A stretch of 15,410 nt of DNA from CAZCCC01 sp964535715 (lineage in GTDB: Bacteria; Patescibacteriota; Patescibacteriia; Buchananbacterales; UBA6539). The notes below the pieces were generated by a model. The model was not told the origin of the DNA and ran no database searches. It saw only the letters and a list, made by a program, of their open reading frames with translations. This document shows, piece by piece, positions 7,589-13,679 of the stretch (within the stretch, counting starts at the first letter, position 1; every line of letters starts with the position of its first letter). Made by a program: the position numbers and the translations under genes. The DNA is taken from positions 1 through 15,410 of the forward strand of contig CAZHUO010000026.1 in NCBI GenBank assembly GCA_964535715.1, given 5' to 3'.

Positions 7589-7646
7589 CCAGTGAATCCA
7601 TCAGGCCGACTGGCCAACTGGATTTACTGGCCAACTGGATTTACTG
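7589..7646. repeat. 17-bp tandem repeat and stem-loop before scpA
   Basis: ACTGGCCAACTGGATTT occurs twice in direct tandem (7609-7625 and 7626-7642), followed by ACTG. CCAGTGAATCC (7589-7599) is complementary to GGATTTACTGG (7620-7630) with one G-U pair. The array ends four bases before the scpA ATG, so it forms the leader of that mRNA. Confidence 0.7.
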
Positions 7647-7649
7647 TAA

Positions 7650-8357
7650 ATGTACAAAATAAAGACCGAACAATTCGAAGGGCCGCTTGATTTATTATTG
7701 CAATTAATCGAAGAAAATAAGCTGGAAATTACCAAAGTTTCACTGGCCTCAGTGACTGAACAATATATTCAAATATTGAATAAATCAGCTAAAGAAAATA
7801 TCGCCACATCAGAACTGGCTGATTTTTTGGTTATTGCTGCCAGGCTTCTTTTAATCAAGTCTCGGGCGCTTTTGCCATTTTTGGACTGGGGACAAGATGA
7901 AGACGAAGGTGAAGATCTTACTAGGCAATTAAAAATTTATAAAGAATATCTTGAAGCAATGAAAGTTATTTCTGGGATGATTTCCAAAAAGCGTTTTGCA
8001 TATTCGCGCCAAAAACTTTTGACTTTTGAAGAAATCGGTTTTGCTCCGCCGCCAAAATTAACCAAGGATAAATTAAAAAATACTTTTAACGATATAATTA
8101 AAAGTCTCGATCCTTTTTTAAGCCTGCCTGTTGATGTTGTCAAAAAAACCATTAATATCCAGGAAAAAATTGCTCAAATTCGGGAAAAGATTTTCAGGCA
8201 GGCAACAACAAACTTTTCTGAAATTTTGAAAGAAGCCAAAGATAAAACTGAAGTTATTGTCAGTTTTTTGGCCGTGTTGGAATTGATGAAACAGAAAGTG
8301 ATAATTGTGAAACAAGTAAGTATTTTTGAAGATATAGAAATTGAGCGGCTAAAGTAA
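7650..8357 (+). CDS. scpA: Segregation and condensation protein A (SMC kleisin)
   Basis: Kleisin subunit that bridges SMC heads and recruits ScpB in the bacterial condensin complex. The family signature FEGPLDLLLQLIEENKLEI sits at 9-27, followed by VSLASVTEQYI. The conserved helix ADFLVIAARLLLIKSRALLP (57-76) precedes an acidic linker (DEDEGED). The C-terminal winged helix that contacts the SMC head is visible as TEVIVSFLAVLELMKQKVIIVKQ (about 203-225), then FEDIEIE. At 235 residues it is normal length. ATG 7650 follows the tandem repeat; no SD. scpB, usually adjacent, lies 1 kb downstream beyond an opposite-strand gene. Confidence 0.95.
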   Translation: MYKIKTEQFEGPLDLLLQLIEENKLEITKVSLASVTEQYIQILNKSAKENIATSELADFLVIAARLLLIKSRALLPFLDWGQDEDEGEDLTRQLKIYKEYLEAMKVISGMISKKRFAYSRQKLLTFEEIGFAPPPKLTKDKLKNTFNDIIKSLDPFLSLPVDVVKKTINIQEKIAQIREKIFRQATTNFSEILKEAKDKTEVIVSFLAVLELMKQKVIIVKQVSIFEDIEIERLK

Positions 8358-8602
8358 TTTAATAAAATAAAGGATATTAAACCGCGCAAGTCCCGCTTTA
8401 TAATTAAATATGAATAAGACGGGATCTTTGATTTTTCACTCCGCCAAAGGCGAAGGATTAATCGGGACAAGTCGCCGTCGCTCTAAAGCTGGATAATTAC
8501 AGCTTGTTTCTCTTGCCCTACGTCGCCAATAAAAAAGTAAGTATAACTTATTTGCCATAAAATAAACTAAGAAGCAAGTTTGTTTTTTTACAAATTAGAA
8601 TA
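8358..8602. repeat. Gene-free stretch with GC-rich palindromic repeats
   Basis: No coding potential seen. It holds several GC-rich inverted pieces in otherwise AT-rich sequence: CCCG/CGGG complementary boxes around 8391-8466, a CCGCC-AAA-GGCG mini-palindrome near 8442-8456, and a 22-base segment at 8468-8489 that recurs in inverted orientation at 11011-11032 (20 of 22 identical). This is likely intergenic repeat material between convergent genes. Confidence 0.6.
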
Positions 8603-8631
8603 TAAAAAAAGCCCGAAATTTTGTTCGAGCT
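8603..8631 (-). terminator. Rho-independent terminator of the minus-strand gene
   Basis: On the minus strand AGCTCGAA (8631-8624) pairs with TTCGGGCT (8617-8610), eight pairs with one G-U, and is followed by a run of seven T. The stop codon of the gene overlaps the first stem, so termination is immediate. Confidence 0.8.
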
Positions 8632-9127
8632 AGACTCCCTTTTTTTCGGTTTCATTTGATGCGGCGTACAATTCTGTTAAATATCCAGAATCTGGCCGGT
8701 ACTGATAAATAGCGGCTTCTTTGGGAGATATTCCTTTTTTAAGCAGGCTTATCATCGGCCGGCTGGTAATGACAATTGTTCCGGAAGGCAGATTATTTAT
8801 CAGGCTGGCAAAAGCAACTGCCCGATCATTAACCGAACTATACAGTTCATATTCTATTTCTGTTCCGCAAGCTAAAATAACGGTATTTTTTTCACGGTTT
8901 TTTGATTCGGGCCCGCCGACAATGGTTGAATAGCGTGTCGGTTCAAGCATTAAAAGTTCTGCTGTTTCCAAATGTCTTTTACCGGTGCCGCAGACTACGA
9001 TCTTTTTGGGATTGCTTGGCAGATGGCCATTTAGTTGGGATAATTGGGATACTCCAATCATGGAAAGGGAAGGGTTTGGGCCTTTTTCTTTATTTCCGTG
9101 GGTTACAAGATTAATTATTCTTGCCAA
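8630..9127 (-). CDS. Degenerate histidine-phosphatase (PGAM-like) protein
   Basis: 165 residues. The N-terminus INLVTHGNKE (5-14), then LSMIGVSQLSQLNGHLP (21-37), and later CGTGKRHLETAELL (46-59), follow the layout of the histidine phosphatase superfamily (LVRHGE; LT..G..QA; R..ETA). The usual Arg before the catalytic His is Thr9, while His10 and Arg51 remain. The C-terminal strand VITSRPMISLL (119-129) has no second catalytic His, so it may be inactive as a phosphatase or bind a ligand only. The start is TTG at 9127, chosen because AAAGGAGG lies eight bases upstream. That SD, its own promoter and its terminator set it apart from the SD-less neighbours. It splits scpA from scpB and may be acquired. 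Confidence 0.75.
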   Translation of the reverse strand: MARIINLVTHGNKEKGPNPSLSMIGVSQLSQLNGHLPSNPKKIVVCGTGKRHLETAELLMLEPTRYSTIVGGPESKNREKNTVILACGTEIEYELYSSVNDRAVAFASLINNLPSGTIVITSRPMISLLKKGISPKEAAIYQYRPDSGYLTELYAASNETEKKGV

Positions 9128-9146
9128 AGAGCTATCCTCCTTTCTT
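9128..9146 (-). promoter_or_regulatory. Strong Shine-Dalgarno site deciding a TTG start
   Basis: On the minus strand AAAGGAGG is followed by eight bases and then the TTG start of the phosphatase-like gene. No comparable GGAGG-type motif is seen upstream of the other starts I read in this window. Confidence 0.8.
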
Positions 9147-9162
9147 TAGTTTTGCTGGTTGG

Positions 9163-9192
9163 ATTTTAACAGATTAGCCTTGATAAAGTCAA
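9163..9192 (-). promoter_or_regulatory. Sigma-70-type promoter for the minus-strand gene
   Basis: On the minus strand TTGACT (9192-9187) and TAAAAT (9168-9163) are separated by 18 bp, with the start expected near 9157, about 30 bases ahead of the TTG codon. It overlaps the divergent promoter at 9180-9208. Confidence 0.6.
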
Positions 9193-9208
9193 TTTTTTTT
9201 GGTATAAT
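9180..9208 (+). promoter_or_regulatory. Sigma-70-type promoter upstream of scpB
   Basis: TTGATA (9180-9185) and a perfect TATAAT (9203-9208) with 17-bp spacing. The start would be near 9215, giving a leader of about 145 bases before the scpB ATG. That leader is AT-rich with small ACAATT-type inverted motifs and no recognised riboswitch. Confidence 0.65.
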
Positions 9209-9360
9209 TTTAGCGAGGAATGACAGAATTATGAAATTAAAAAATTAACAATTAAACAATGTTACAATTGAACAGTAAGATAAACAAAATTGCTAAATTG
9301 CTCAATCGTTAAGTTATTGGCAAAAAATAACACTTATGATTTCTTATTTTTTTATAAAAT

Positions 9361-9927
9361 ATGGCAGCGATAAAATCCAAAATTGAAAGCCTACTTTTTA
9401 TTTCTAACCAACCATTTACTTTAAAAAAGTTGACTGATTTAACTAAGGCGGAAAAAGATAAAGTTGAACAAGCGATTAAGGAATTAATTGCCGAGTATAA
9501 TCAAGAAGATAAAGGCATATCAATTCAAAATATCGGCGACAAGGTTCAAATGGTAACGTCCACCGACAACGCCAAGCTGGTTAAAGATTATATCAAAGAA
9601 GAAACAACAGGAGAATTAAGCCGTCCGTCGCTTGAAACGTTGACAATAATTGCCTATCGCGGACCGATCAGCCGAGCCGAAATTGAGCAGATTAGGGGAG
9701 TAAACTGTGCAATTATTCTGCGAAACCTTTTGATGCGTGGCTTGGTTGAAGCCAAGGAAGATAAAAAGAAAATGCAGATAATATATAATATTACTTTTGA
9801 CTTCCTGAAGTTTTTGGGAATCAATCAGCAGTCGGATTTGCCGGATTATGAAAAGTTAAATTCCAGTGAAAGCTTAGAAAAGATTTTAAGCTCAGATAGC
9901 AGAGAACATTTAGAGGAAAAGAGATAG
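9361..9927 (+). CDS. scpB: Segregation and condensation protein B
   Basis: Winged-helix partner of ScpA in the SMC complex. Two winged-helix units are visible. The first starts KSKIESLLFISNQPFTLKKL (5-24), then ISIQNIGDKVQMVT (53-66), where the family has a GYQL-type strand. The second is LETLTIIAYRGPISRAEIEQ continued by IRGVN (91-115), then LRNLLMRGLVEAKEDK (120-135). These are the family's most conserved blocks. 188 residues is normal. The last ~30 residues are acidic and Ser-rich. There is no SD at the ATG. A canonical promoter 150 bases upstream suggests expression separate from scpA, and dacA follows 27 bases later in the same direction. Confidence 0.95.
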   Translation: MAAIKSKIESLLFISNQPFTLKKLTDLTKAEKDKVEQAIKELIAEYNQEDKGISIQNIGDKVQMVTSTDNAKLVKDYIKEETTGELSRPSLETLTIIAYRGPISRAEIEQIRGVNCAIILRNLLMRGLVEAKEDKKKMQIIYNITFDFLKFLGINQQSDLPDYEKLNSSESLEKILSSDSREHLEEKR

Positions 9928-9954
9928 GTTAAGATATTTATAAGTAAGCAAATT

Positions 9955-10854
9955 ATGCTTAATTTTATTTCCAGCCTAATTATTGCCAGCCTGTTAATAC
10001 CGACAGGCCTTAATTTTTTAGCTTTAAAAGCAGTTAATAATTCTTATAATATAACGCAAGAAAATTTTTATCCGCAAAGGATTACTGGCAACAGTTTGGG
10101 CATTAAAACGACTGCAAAAAATATTTTAATAATTGATGACAAGAGCGGATCTGACTTATATGGCAAGAATTCGGAGGAAATAGTGCCGATTGCCAGTATT
10201 ACAAAATTAATGACCGCTCTAGTAATTTTAGACAGTAATTTAGATTGGGAAAGTAAAGCCACATTTTTAAACGAAGACAAAAGAGAGGGCGGAATTATTT
10301 ATCTTTTGCCCGGAGATGAAATAAAAATAAAAGATTTATTCAATCTGATGCTTACGGCTTCATCAAATGAAGCGGCGGTTGTTCTGGCTAGAAATTCCGG
10401 CATTGATGATTTTATTTCGGCCATGAATAATAAGGCAAAAGAACTTGGAATGAATGACACTTATTTTTTTGATCCAAGTGGAATTGAACCGCTGAATGTT
10501 TCTACGGCTTTTGATTTATCAAAGCTGGCCAAGGAGGCTTTCAGTAGAAAGGAAATCACTGATGCTTTAAAGAGTGATAATTATGAGTTTAGGATTGTAA
10601 ATACAAAAAGGCTGGTAAAAGCATATACTACCAATCAGCTTTTGGGCAGTTTTTTAAATTACAATAATTATGAAATTATTGGGGCAAAAACCGGTTATCT
10701 TGATGAAGCCGGCTATTGCCTAATTTTGCAGGTAAGAAAAGTTGACGGATCAAGCATTACCCTGGCTTTGCTGGGAGCGGAAAATATCGAAGACAGGTGG
10801 CAGGAAGCAAAGGGTTTGATTGAATGGGTATTTAGAAATTATGAGTGGCCTTAG
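9955..10854 (+). CDS. dacA: D-alanyl-D-alanine carboxypeptidase (class A PBP5-type)
   Basis: Serine peptidase trimming the terminal D-Ala of peptidoglycan stem peptides outside the membrane. The active-site triad of motifs is complete: SxxK as Ser81-Ile-Thr-Lys84 in PIASITKLMTALV, SxN as Ser136-Ser137-Asn138 in LTASSNEAA, and KTG at 245-247 in GAKTGYLDEAGYCL. FFDPSGIEPL (171-180) is the usual loop after the SxN helix. An N-terminal hydrophobic helix (4-24) serves as signal or anchor. The protein ends at residue 299 after the peptidase domain, so the C-terminal beta domain and amphipathic anchor of E. coli PBP5 are missing; the uncleaved N-terminal helix may tether it instead. The symbol is by family, not proven orthology. 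Confidence 0.93.
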   Translation: MLNFISSLIIASLLIPTGLNFLALKAVNNSYNITQENFYPQRITGNSLGIKTTAKNILIIDDKSGSDLYGKNSEEIVPIASITKLMTALVILDSNLDWESKATFLNEDKREGGIIYLLPGDEIKIKDLFNLMLTASSNEAAVVLARNSGIDDFISAMNNKAKELGMNDTYFFDPSGIEPLNVSTAFDLSKLAKEAFSRKEITDALKSDNYEFRIVNTKRLVKAYTTNQLLGSFLNYNNYEIIGAKTGYLDEAGYCLILQVRKVDGSSITLALLGAENIEDRWQEAKGLIEWVFRNYEWP

Positions 10855-10965
10855 TATAAAAAATTAAGAAAATATAGTAATATTTAGAGTTTAATTTTTT
10901 ATTGTCGAATGAAGCGAGTAAAATGTAAAAATGAAATTTTTGTATTTTTGAGAGGGTGAAACAAG

Positions 10966-11051
10966 AAGAATACTCCGCAGCGCTCCGTCGCCAAAGCTTG
11001 GTTTGTTTCGGCTTTAAAGCGTCGGCGACTTGCTTTGGAGTCGATACTCTT
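10966..11051. repeat. Large imperfect GC-rich hairpin after dacA
   Basis: Inverted arms: AAGAATACTCC with AGTCGATACTCTT outside, and GTCGCCAAAGCTT with AAGCGTCGGCGAC inside. The element spans ~86 bases and is followed by T-rich sequence, so it could end dacA transcription. Its 11011-11032 part is the inverted counterpart of 8468-8489. The remainder of the 10855-11117 gap shows no gene. Confidence 0.65.
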
Positions 11052-11076
11052 CATTTCTTATTTTCTTAATTTATTG

Positions 11077-11087
11077 TATAATATAAT
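11077..11087 (+). promoter_or_regulatory. Candidate -10 region for tpiA
   Basis: Two overlapping TATAAT hexamers (11077-11082 and 11082-11087) lie about 30-40 bases before the tpiA ATG. No convincing -35 box sits at the right distance, so this is a position guess only. Confidence 0.35.
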
Positions 11088-11117
11088 AGCTTTTTTATTC
11101 ATAATCTGATATTATAT

Positions 11118-11876
11118 ATGATTGAAAATAAGCCGATAATTATTGCCAATTGGAAGATGAAGCTGGGAGTTTCTGAAAGTATTGAATTGGCAAAAAAAAT
11201 AAGCAAAGAAAAATTTTTAAAAGCTGAAGTGGTACTTTGCCCTTCTTTTACAAGCCTTAGCGAAACCGGAAAAATTTTAAATAATAATGAAATTAAATTG
11301 GGCGCGCAGGATTGTTTCTGGGAAAGCGATGGCGCATACACAGGCGAAGTTTCCGCAAAACAACTTAAGGAATTAGGCTGCGAATTTGTGATTTTGGGTC
11401 ATTCGGAAAGGCGGCAATATCTTAACGAGACCGATGAAATGATTCATCAAAAAGTTAAAATGGCGCTTTCTGCCCGCCTTATTCCAATTATCTGCGTCGG
11501 TGAAACTTTTTTGCAGCGACAGGAAGGTGCAAAGGATTACATCCTAATCCAGCAGACTACCAAAGCTTTAGAGGGTATAGATTTGAATTTAGATCAAAAA
11601 ATAATTATTGCCTATGAACCGGTCTGGGTTATCGGTTCGGGTCAGGCGATAAAGCCGTCAGAAGCTGAAGATACTCATCAAGTTATTCGCCAGTCCTTGT
11701 TTGATATTTTTCCATCATTGATGGTTGAAAATAATTTCAGGATTATTTATGGCGGAAGCGTCGATTCCGGTAATGTTAGAAAATTTGTTGAATTGGAAAA
11801 TACCAGCGGAGTTTTGGTTGGAGGTGCAAGCCTTAAAGCCGAAGGATTTATTTCATTAGTAAAAAATATCGGATAA
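11118..11876 (+). CDS. tpiA: Triosephosphate isomerase
   Basis: Glycolytic enzyme interconverting dihydroxyacetone phosphate and glyceraldehyde 3-phosphate. The TIM-barrel signatures are complete: IIANWKMK with Asn11 and Lys13; GAQDCFW (62-68); GAYTGEVSA (72-80); electrophile His95 in VILGHSERR; catalytic base Glu167 in IAYEPVWVIGSG, with VIGSG in place of the common AIGTG lid sequence; YGGSV (211-215) and LVGGASL (233-239) for phosphate binding. 252 residues is standard length. The ATG has no SD. The downstream TPR gene starts 35 bases later in the same direction, but a shared function is not implied. Confidence 0.97.
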   Translation: MIENKPIIIANWKMKLGVSESIELAKKISKEKFLKAEVVLCPSFTSLSETGKILNNNEIKLGAQDCFWESDGAYTGEVSAKQLKELGCEFVILGHSERRQYLNETDEMIHQKVKMALSARLIPIICVGETFLQRQEGAKDYILIQQTTKALEGIDLNLDQKIIIAYEPVWVIGSGQAIKPSEAEDTHQVIRQSLFDIFPSLMVENNFRIIYGGSVDSGNVRKFVELENTSGVLVGGASLKAEGFISLVKNIG

Positions 11877-11911
11877 TTTAATTTAATGCGGCCGATTCGG
11901 CCTGTTATTTT

Positions 11912-12733
11912 ATGATTTTTTATATTATTCCATTTACTATCATTGTTGTAAGTTTTTTAATAATTCTTTTTATTATAATTAAAAAATTTCCGAGCCTGGC
12001 AAATATTAATATCGAAACTATTTCCGAGGAAAAAGAAAGCAAGGTGATAAATCGGCTCATATTGGATAGGCTGGCTAGAAAATATAACTTTTTGAAAAAA
12101 TTTTTGTCAAAATATTTTATACCGCTTGGAAAAATTATTAAGCAAAATTTTGAAATACTTTATAATATAACGGTTGATTTGGAAAAAAAGACATTAAAGC
12201 AATCAGCACCGCTAAAGCAATTGGATCTAACGCAGGATATTAAGGAAATGGTTAGTGAGACAAAACAGCTTTTGGTTGAGCGCGAGTTTTTAAAAGCTGA
12301 AGAAAAATGCATATCAATTTTAGAAATAGATGATAAAAATCTGGATGCTTACGAAATTTTATGTGAGATATATACCGAAAGTAAAGACTATAAGAAAGCT
12401 AGGGAAACTTGCCGTTATCTTTCAAAATTATTGCTTAAAGCGGATAAAGAAAAGGTAGACAATCACCGTTTGGCGAATTGTTATGCCGATTTGGGTTGGA
12501 TATATCAGCTTGAAGATCGAAATAACTATGCTTTAACCAATTACCAAAAAGCATCAGAGCTGGAACCTAATAATCCCAGATTCCTTGACTTATTATTGAA
12601 AATCAGTATAATATTAAAGAATAAAAACCTGGCTCTGCAGGTCTTTAATAGTTTAATGGAAGCTGATCCGGAAAATCAGAAATTGGCTGATTTAAAGCAG
12701 GAAATTGACAATTTACCGGAAGTTTCGAGCTAA
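11912..12733 (+). CDS. Membrane-anchored TPR-repeat protein
   Basis: One N-terminal transmembrane helix (3-24) followed by a basic, amphipathic region (about 40-85) and a helical repeat domain. Tetratricopeptide-like units are visible at about 117-150 (REFLKAEEKCISILEIDDKN), 151-185 (YEILCEIYTESKDYKKARET) and 190-235 (ADLGWIYQLEDRNNYALTNY followed by QKASELEPNNP). A final unit is near 240-265 (NLALQVFNSLMEADPEN). TPRs bind peptides or assemble complexes, so this is probably a cytoplasmic scaffold tethered to the membrane; the partner is unknown. It is the last ordinary gene before the tRNA block. A short GGCCG-ATT-CGGCC palindrome lies just upstream of its start. Confidence 0.82.
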   Translation: MIFYIIPFTIIVVSFLIILFIIIKKFPSLANINIETISEEKESKVINRLILDRLARKYNFLKKFLSKYFIPLGKIIKQNFEILYNITVDLEKKTLKQSAPLKQLDLTQDIKEMVSETKQLLVEREFLKAEEKCISILEIDDKNLDAYEILCEIYTESKDYKKARETCRYLSKLLLKADKEKVDNHRLANCYADLGWIYQLEDRNNYALTNYQKASELEPNNPRFLDLLLKISIILKNKNLALQVFNSLMEADPENQKLADLKQEIDNLPEVSS

Positions 12734-12779
12734 TAGCCATATTTACTGCTAATTGTTATTTGTTAAATTATTCTATTGT

Positions 12780-12815
12780 AGTCCCGATGTTAGCCAATGG
12801 GGTGAATTTGGGACT
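12780..12815. repeat. Hairpin upstream of tRNA-Thr
   Basis: AGTCCC (12780-12785) pairs with GGGACT (12810-12815), with a few more weak inner pairs. It lies between the TPR gene and tRNA-Thr. It is followed by CGCCGCCTAA, the left half of the palindrome that encloses the tRNA. Confidence 0.5.
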
Positions 12816-12834
12816 CAGTCGTCACGCCGCCTAA

Positions 12835-12907
12835 GCCGTTGTAGCTCAGTTGGTAGAGCAACTCCATGGTAAGGAGTAGGTCGACGGTTCAAGTCCGTCC
12901 AACGGCT
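12835..12907 (+). tRNA. tRNA-Thr (anticodon GGT)
   Basis: Full cloverleaf: acceptor GCCGTTG/CAACGGC, D-stem GCTC/GAGC, anticodon stem ACTCC/GGAGT around loop ATGGTAA (anticodon GGT), T-stem GACGG/CCGTC around TTCAAGT, discriminator T. CCA is not encoded. The acceptor helix continues outward for ten further perfect pairs (CGCCGCCTAA at 12825-12834 with TTAGGCGGCG at 12907-12916, including the discriminator), an unusual precursor geometry. Confidence 0.95.
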
Positions 12908-13120
12908 TAGGCGGCGGGATAAATAACTAACTCCATACCTGCCCGCCGTAGCTTTTTAAAATTTGATGCTTAAGCGAAGGCGGGGTAAGGAGTAGGTCGA
13001 CGGTTCAAGTCCGTCCAACGGCTTAGGCGGCGGGACAAATAACTAACTCCATGCCTGCCCGCCGTAGCTTTTTAAAATTTGATGCTTAAGCGAAGGCGGG
13101 GTAAGGAGTAGGTCGACGGT
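12868..13120. repeat. 116-bp tandem repeat built on the tRNA-Thr 3' part
   Basis: Sequence starting GGTAAGGAGTAGG recurs at 12868, 12984 and 13100, exactly 116 bases apart. Units 1 and 2 differ at only two bases that I can see (in the GGGATAAAT/GGGACAAAT and CCATACC/CCATGCC parts). Unit 3 breaks off in the T arm, where another element is inserted. Confidence 0.9.
12930..13023 (+). pseudogene. tRNA-Thr(GGT) 3' fragment with a hairpin in the anticodon loop
   Basis: ACTCCAT (12930-12936) is the 5' side of the anticodon stem-loop. A 47-base insert (12937-12983) follows, then GGTAAGGAGTAGG and the rest of the tRNA through ACGGCT. The insert is an imperfect palindrome: CCCGCCGTAGCTT with AAGCGAAGGCGGG, two mismatches in 13. 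The D arm and 5' acceptor are missing, so it cannot be a working tRNA. Confidence 0.85.
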
Positions 13121-13215
13121 TTCCCGATAACTAAAATATATCCTAAAAAATCGGGATCCCGACAACATTATTTAATTAATAAATTAATGAGTCGGGAAAA
13201 GTCCGCACAACGGCT
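13046..13215 (+). pseudogene. tRNA-Thr(GGT) fragment with inserts in anticodon loop and T loop
   Basis: It repeats the previous fragment (same 47-base anticodon-loop insert at 13053-13099). Its T loop is opened by a further ~76-79 bases (about 13121-13199). The T-loop insert has ends TTCCCGA and TCGGGAA and a central TCGGGATCCCGA, so it folds as two adjacent hairpins. The tRNA sequence resumes with AGTCCG and ACAACGGCT. Confidence 0.85.
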
Positions 13216-13219
13216 CCAT

Positions 13220-13254
13220 GTTAACAATTAACCAGTAACATTTAGCTGTTAACT
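13220..13254 (-). repeat. TTAACTGTTAA-type repeat, diverged copy left of the IVS gene
   Basis: Contains AGTAACATTTAGCTGTTAAC, which reads as the inverse of GTTAACTGTTAAATGTTAAC at 13642-13661. The two copies therefore bracket the four-helix gene as imperfect inverted repeats. Confidence 0.65.
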
Positions 13255-13263
13255 CTAGGTCAA

Positions 13264-13297
13264 CATAGCGCATTAATGAATTAATTTTTGTGCTATG
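13264..13297 (+). promoter_or_regulatory. Start-codon hairpin leader of the IVS gene
   Basis: CATAGCGCA (13264-13272) pairs with TGTGCTATG (13289-13297), nine pairs with one G-U; the ATG itself is the end of the 3' arm. The preceding CAACATAGCGC and following TGCTATG closely match the GxxExxY leader at 3061-3091. Confidence 0.6.
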
Positions 13298-13660
13298 AAA
13301 ACATTTAAAACTTTTCGTTTTTTAGATTTTAAAGTTTATATTGATGCTAAGAAATTTTACAAAAGTATAGTTTTGGTTTCAAATCAGTTGAAAGATTTTA
13401 GTCTGAAAGATCAAATAAGAAGAGCTTCTTTGTCAATCGTCTTAAATATTGCTGAAGGTTCGGCTAAAGAATCAGATAGGGAATTTTATAGATTTTTACA
13501 AATTGCTTTAGGTTCAGTAAATGAGGTATGCGCTTGTTTGGATGTAATGAAGGATAATACATTAATAAGCAAGGAAGTTTTTGAAAAATTAACAATTGAT
13601 TGTGAAAACATCGCAAAGCAATTAGGTGGTTTTTGCAAAATGTTAACTGTTAAATGTTAA
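13295..13660 (+). CDS. Four-helix-bundle protein (23S rRNA intervening-sequence type)
   Basis: 121 residues matching the S23/IVS four-helix-bundle family. Recognisable features: FRFLDFKVYIDAKKFYKSIV at the start, SLKDQIRRASLSIVLNIAEG (36-55) with the hallmark R-R-A-S...N-I-A-E-G, then REFYRFLQIALGSVNEVCAC (62-81), and a final amphipathic helix. The family was first found in insertions of 23S rRNA genes and is widespread alone; a toxin or nuclease activity has not been established. Here it sits inside a tRNA block between inverted repeats. Its last five residues (LTVKC) and stop are encoded by the TTAACTGTTAAATG repeat, so the repeat and the coding end are fused. Its leader hairpin matches that of the GxxExxY gene. 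Confidence 0.9.
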   Translation: MKTFKTFRFLDFKVYIDAKKFYKSIVLVSNQLKDFSLKDQIRRASLSIVLNIAEGSAKESDREFYRFLQIALGSVNEVCACLDVMKDNTLISKEVFEKLTIDCENIAKQLGGFCKMLTVKC

Positions 13661-13673
13661 CTGTCAACTGTTA
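13642..13673 (+). repeat. TTAACTGTTAA-type repeat, right of the IVS gene
   Basis: GTTAACTGTTAAATGTTAAC followed by TGTCAACTGTTA. It overlaps the last codons of the four-helix gene and is inverted relative to 13220-13254. It is nearly identical to 14578-14609. Confidence 0.75.
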
Positions 13674-13679
13674 TATTAT

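Noticed and set aside
8721..9114. Two ~70-residue plus-strand frames
   Set aside because: Both are antisense to the histidine-phosphatase-like gene, which has promoter, SD and terminator support.
11890..11902. GGCCG-ATT-CGGCC as terminator of tpiA
   Set aside because: Five-pair stem with a three-base loop but no T-run, and it lies right before the next start.
12868..13120. 116-bp repeats as a CRISPR array
   Set aside because: Units are contiguous tRNA-derived copies with no unique spacers and no cas genes.
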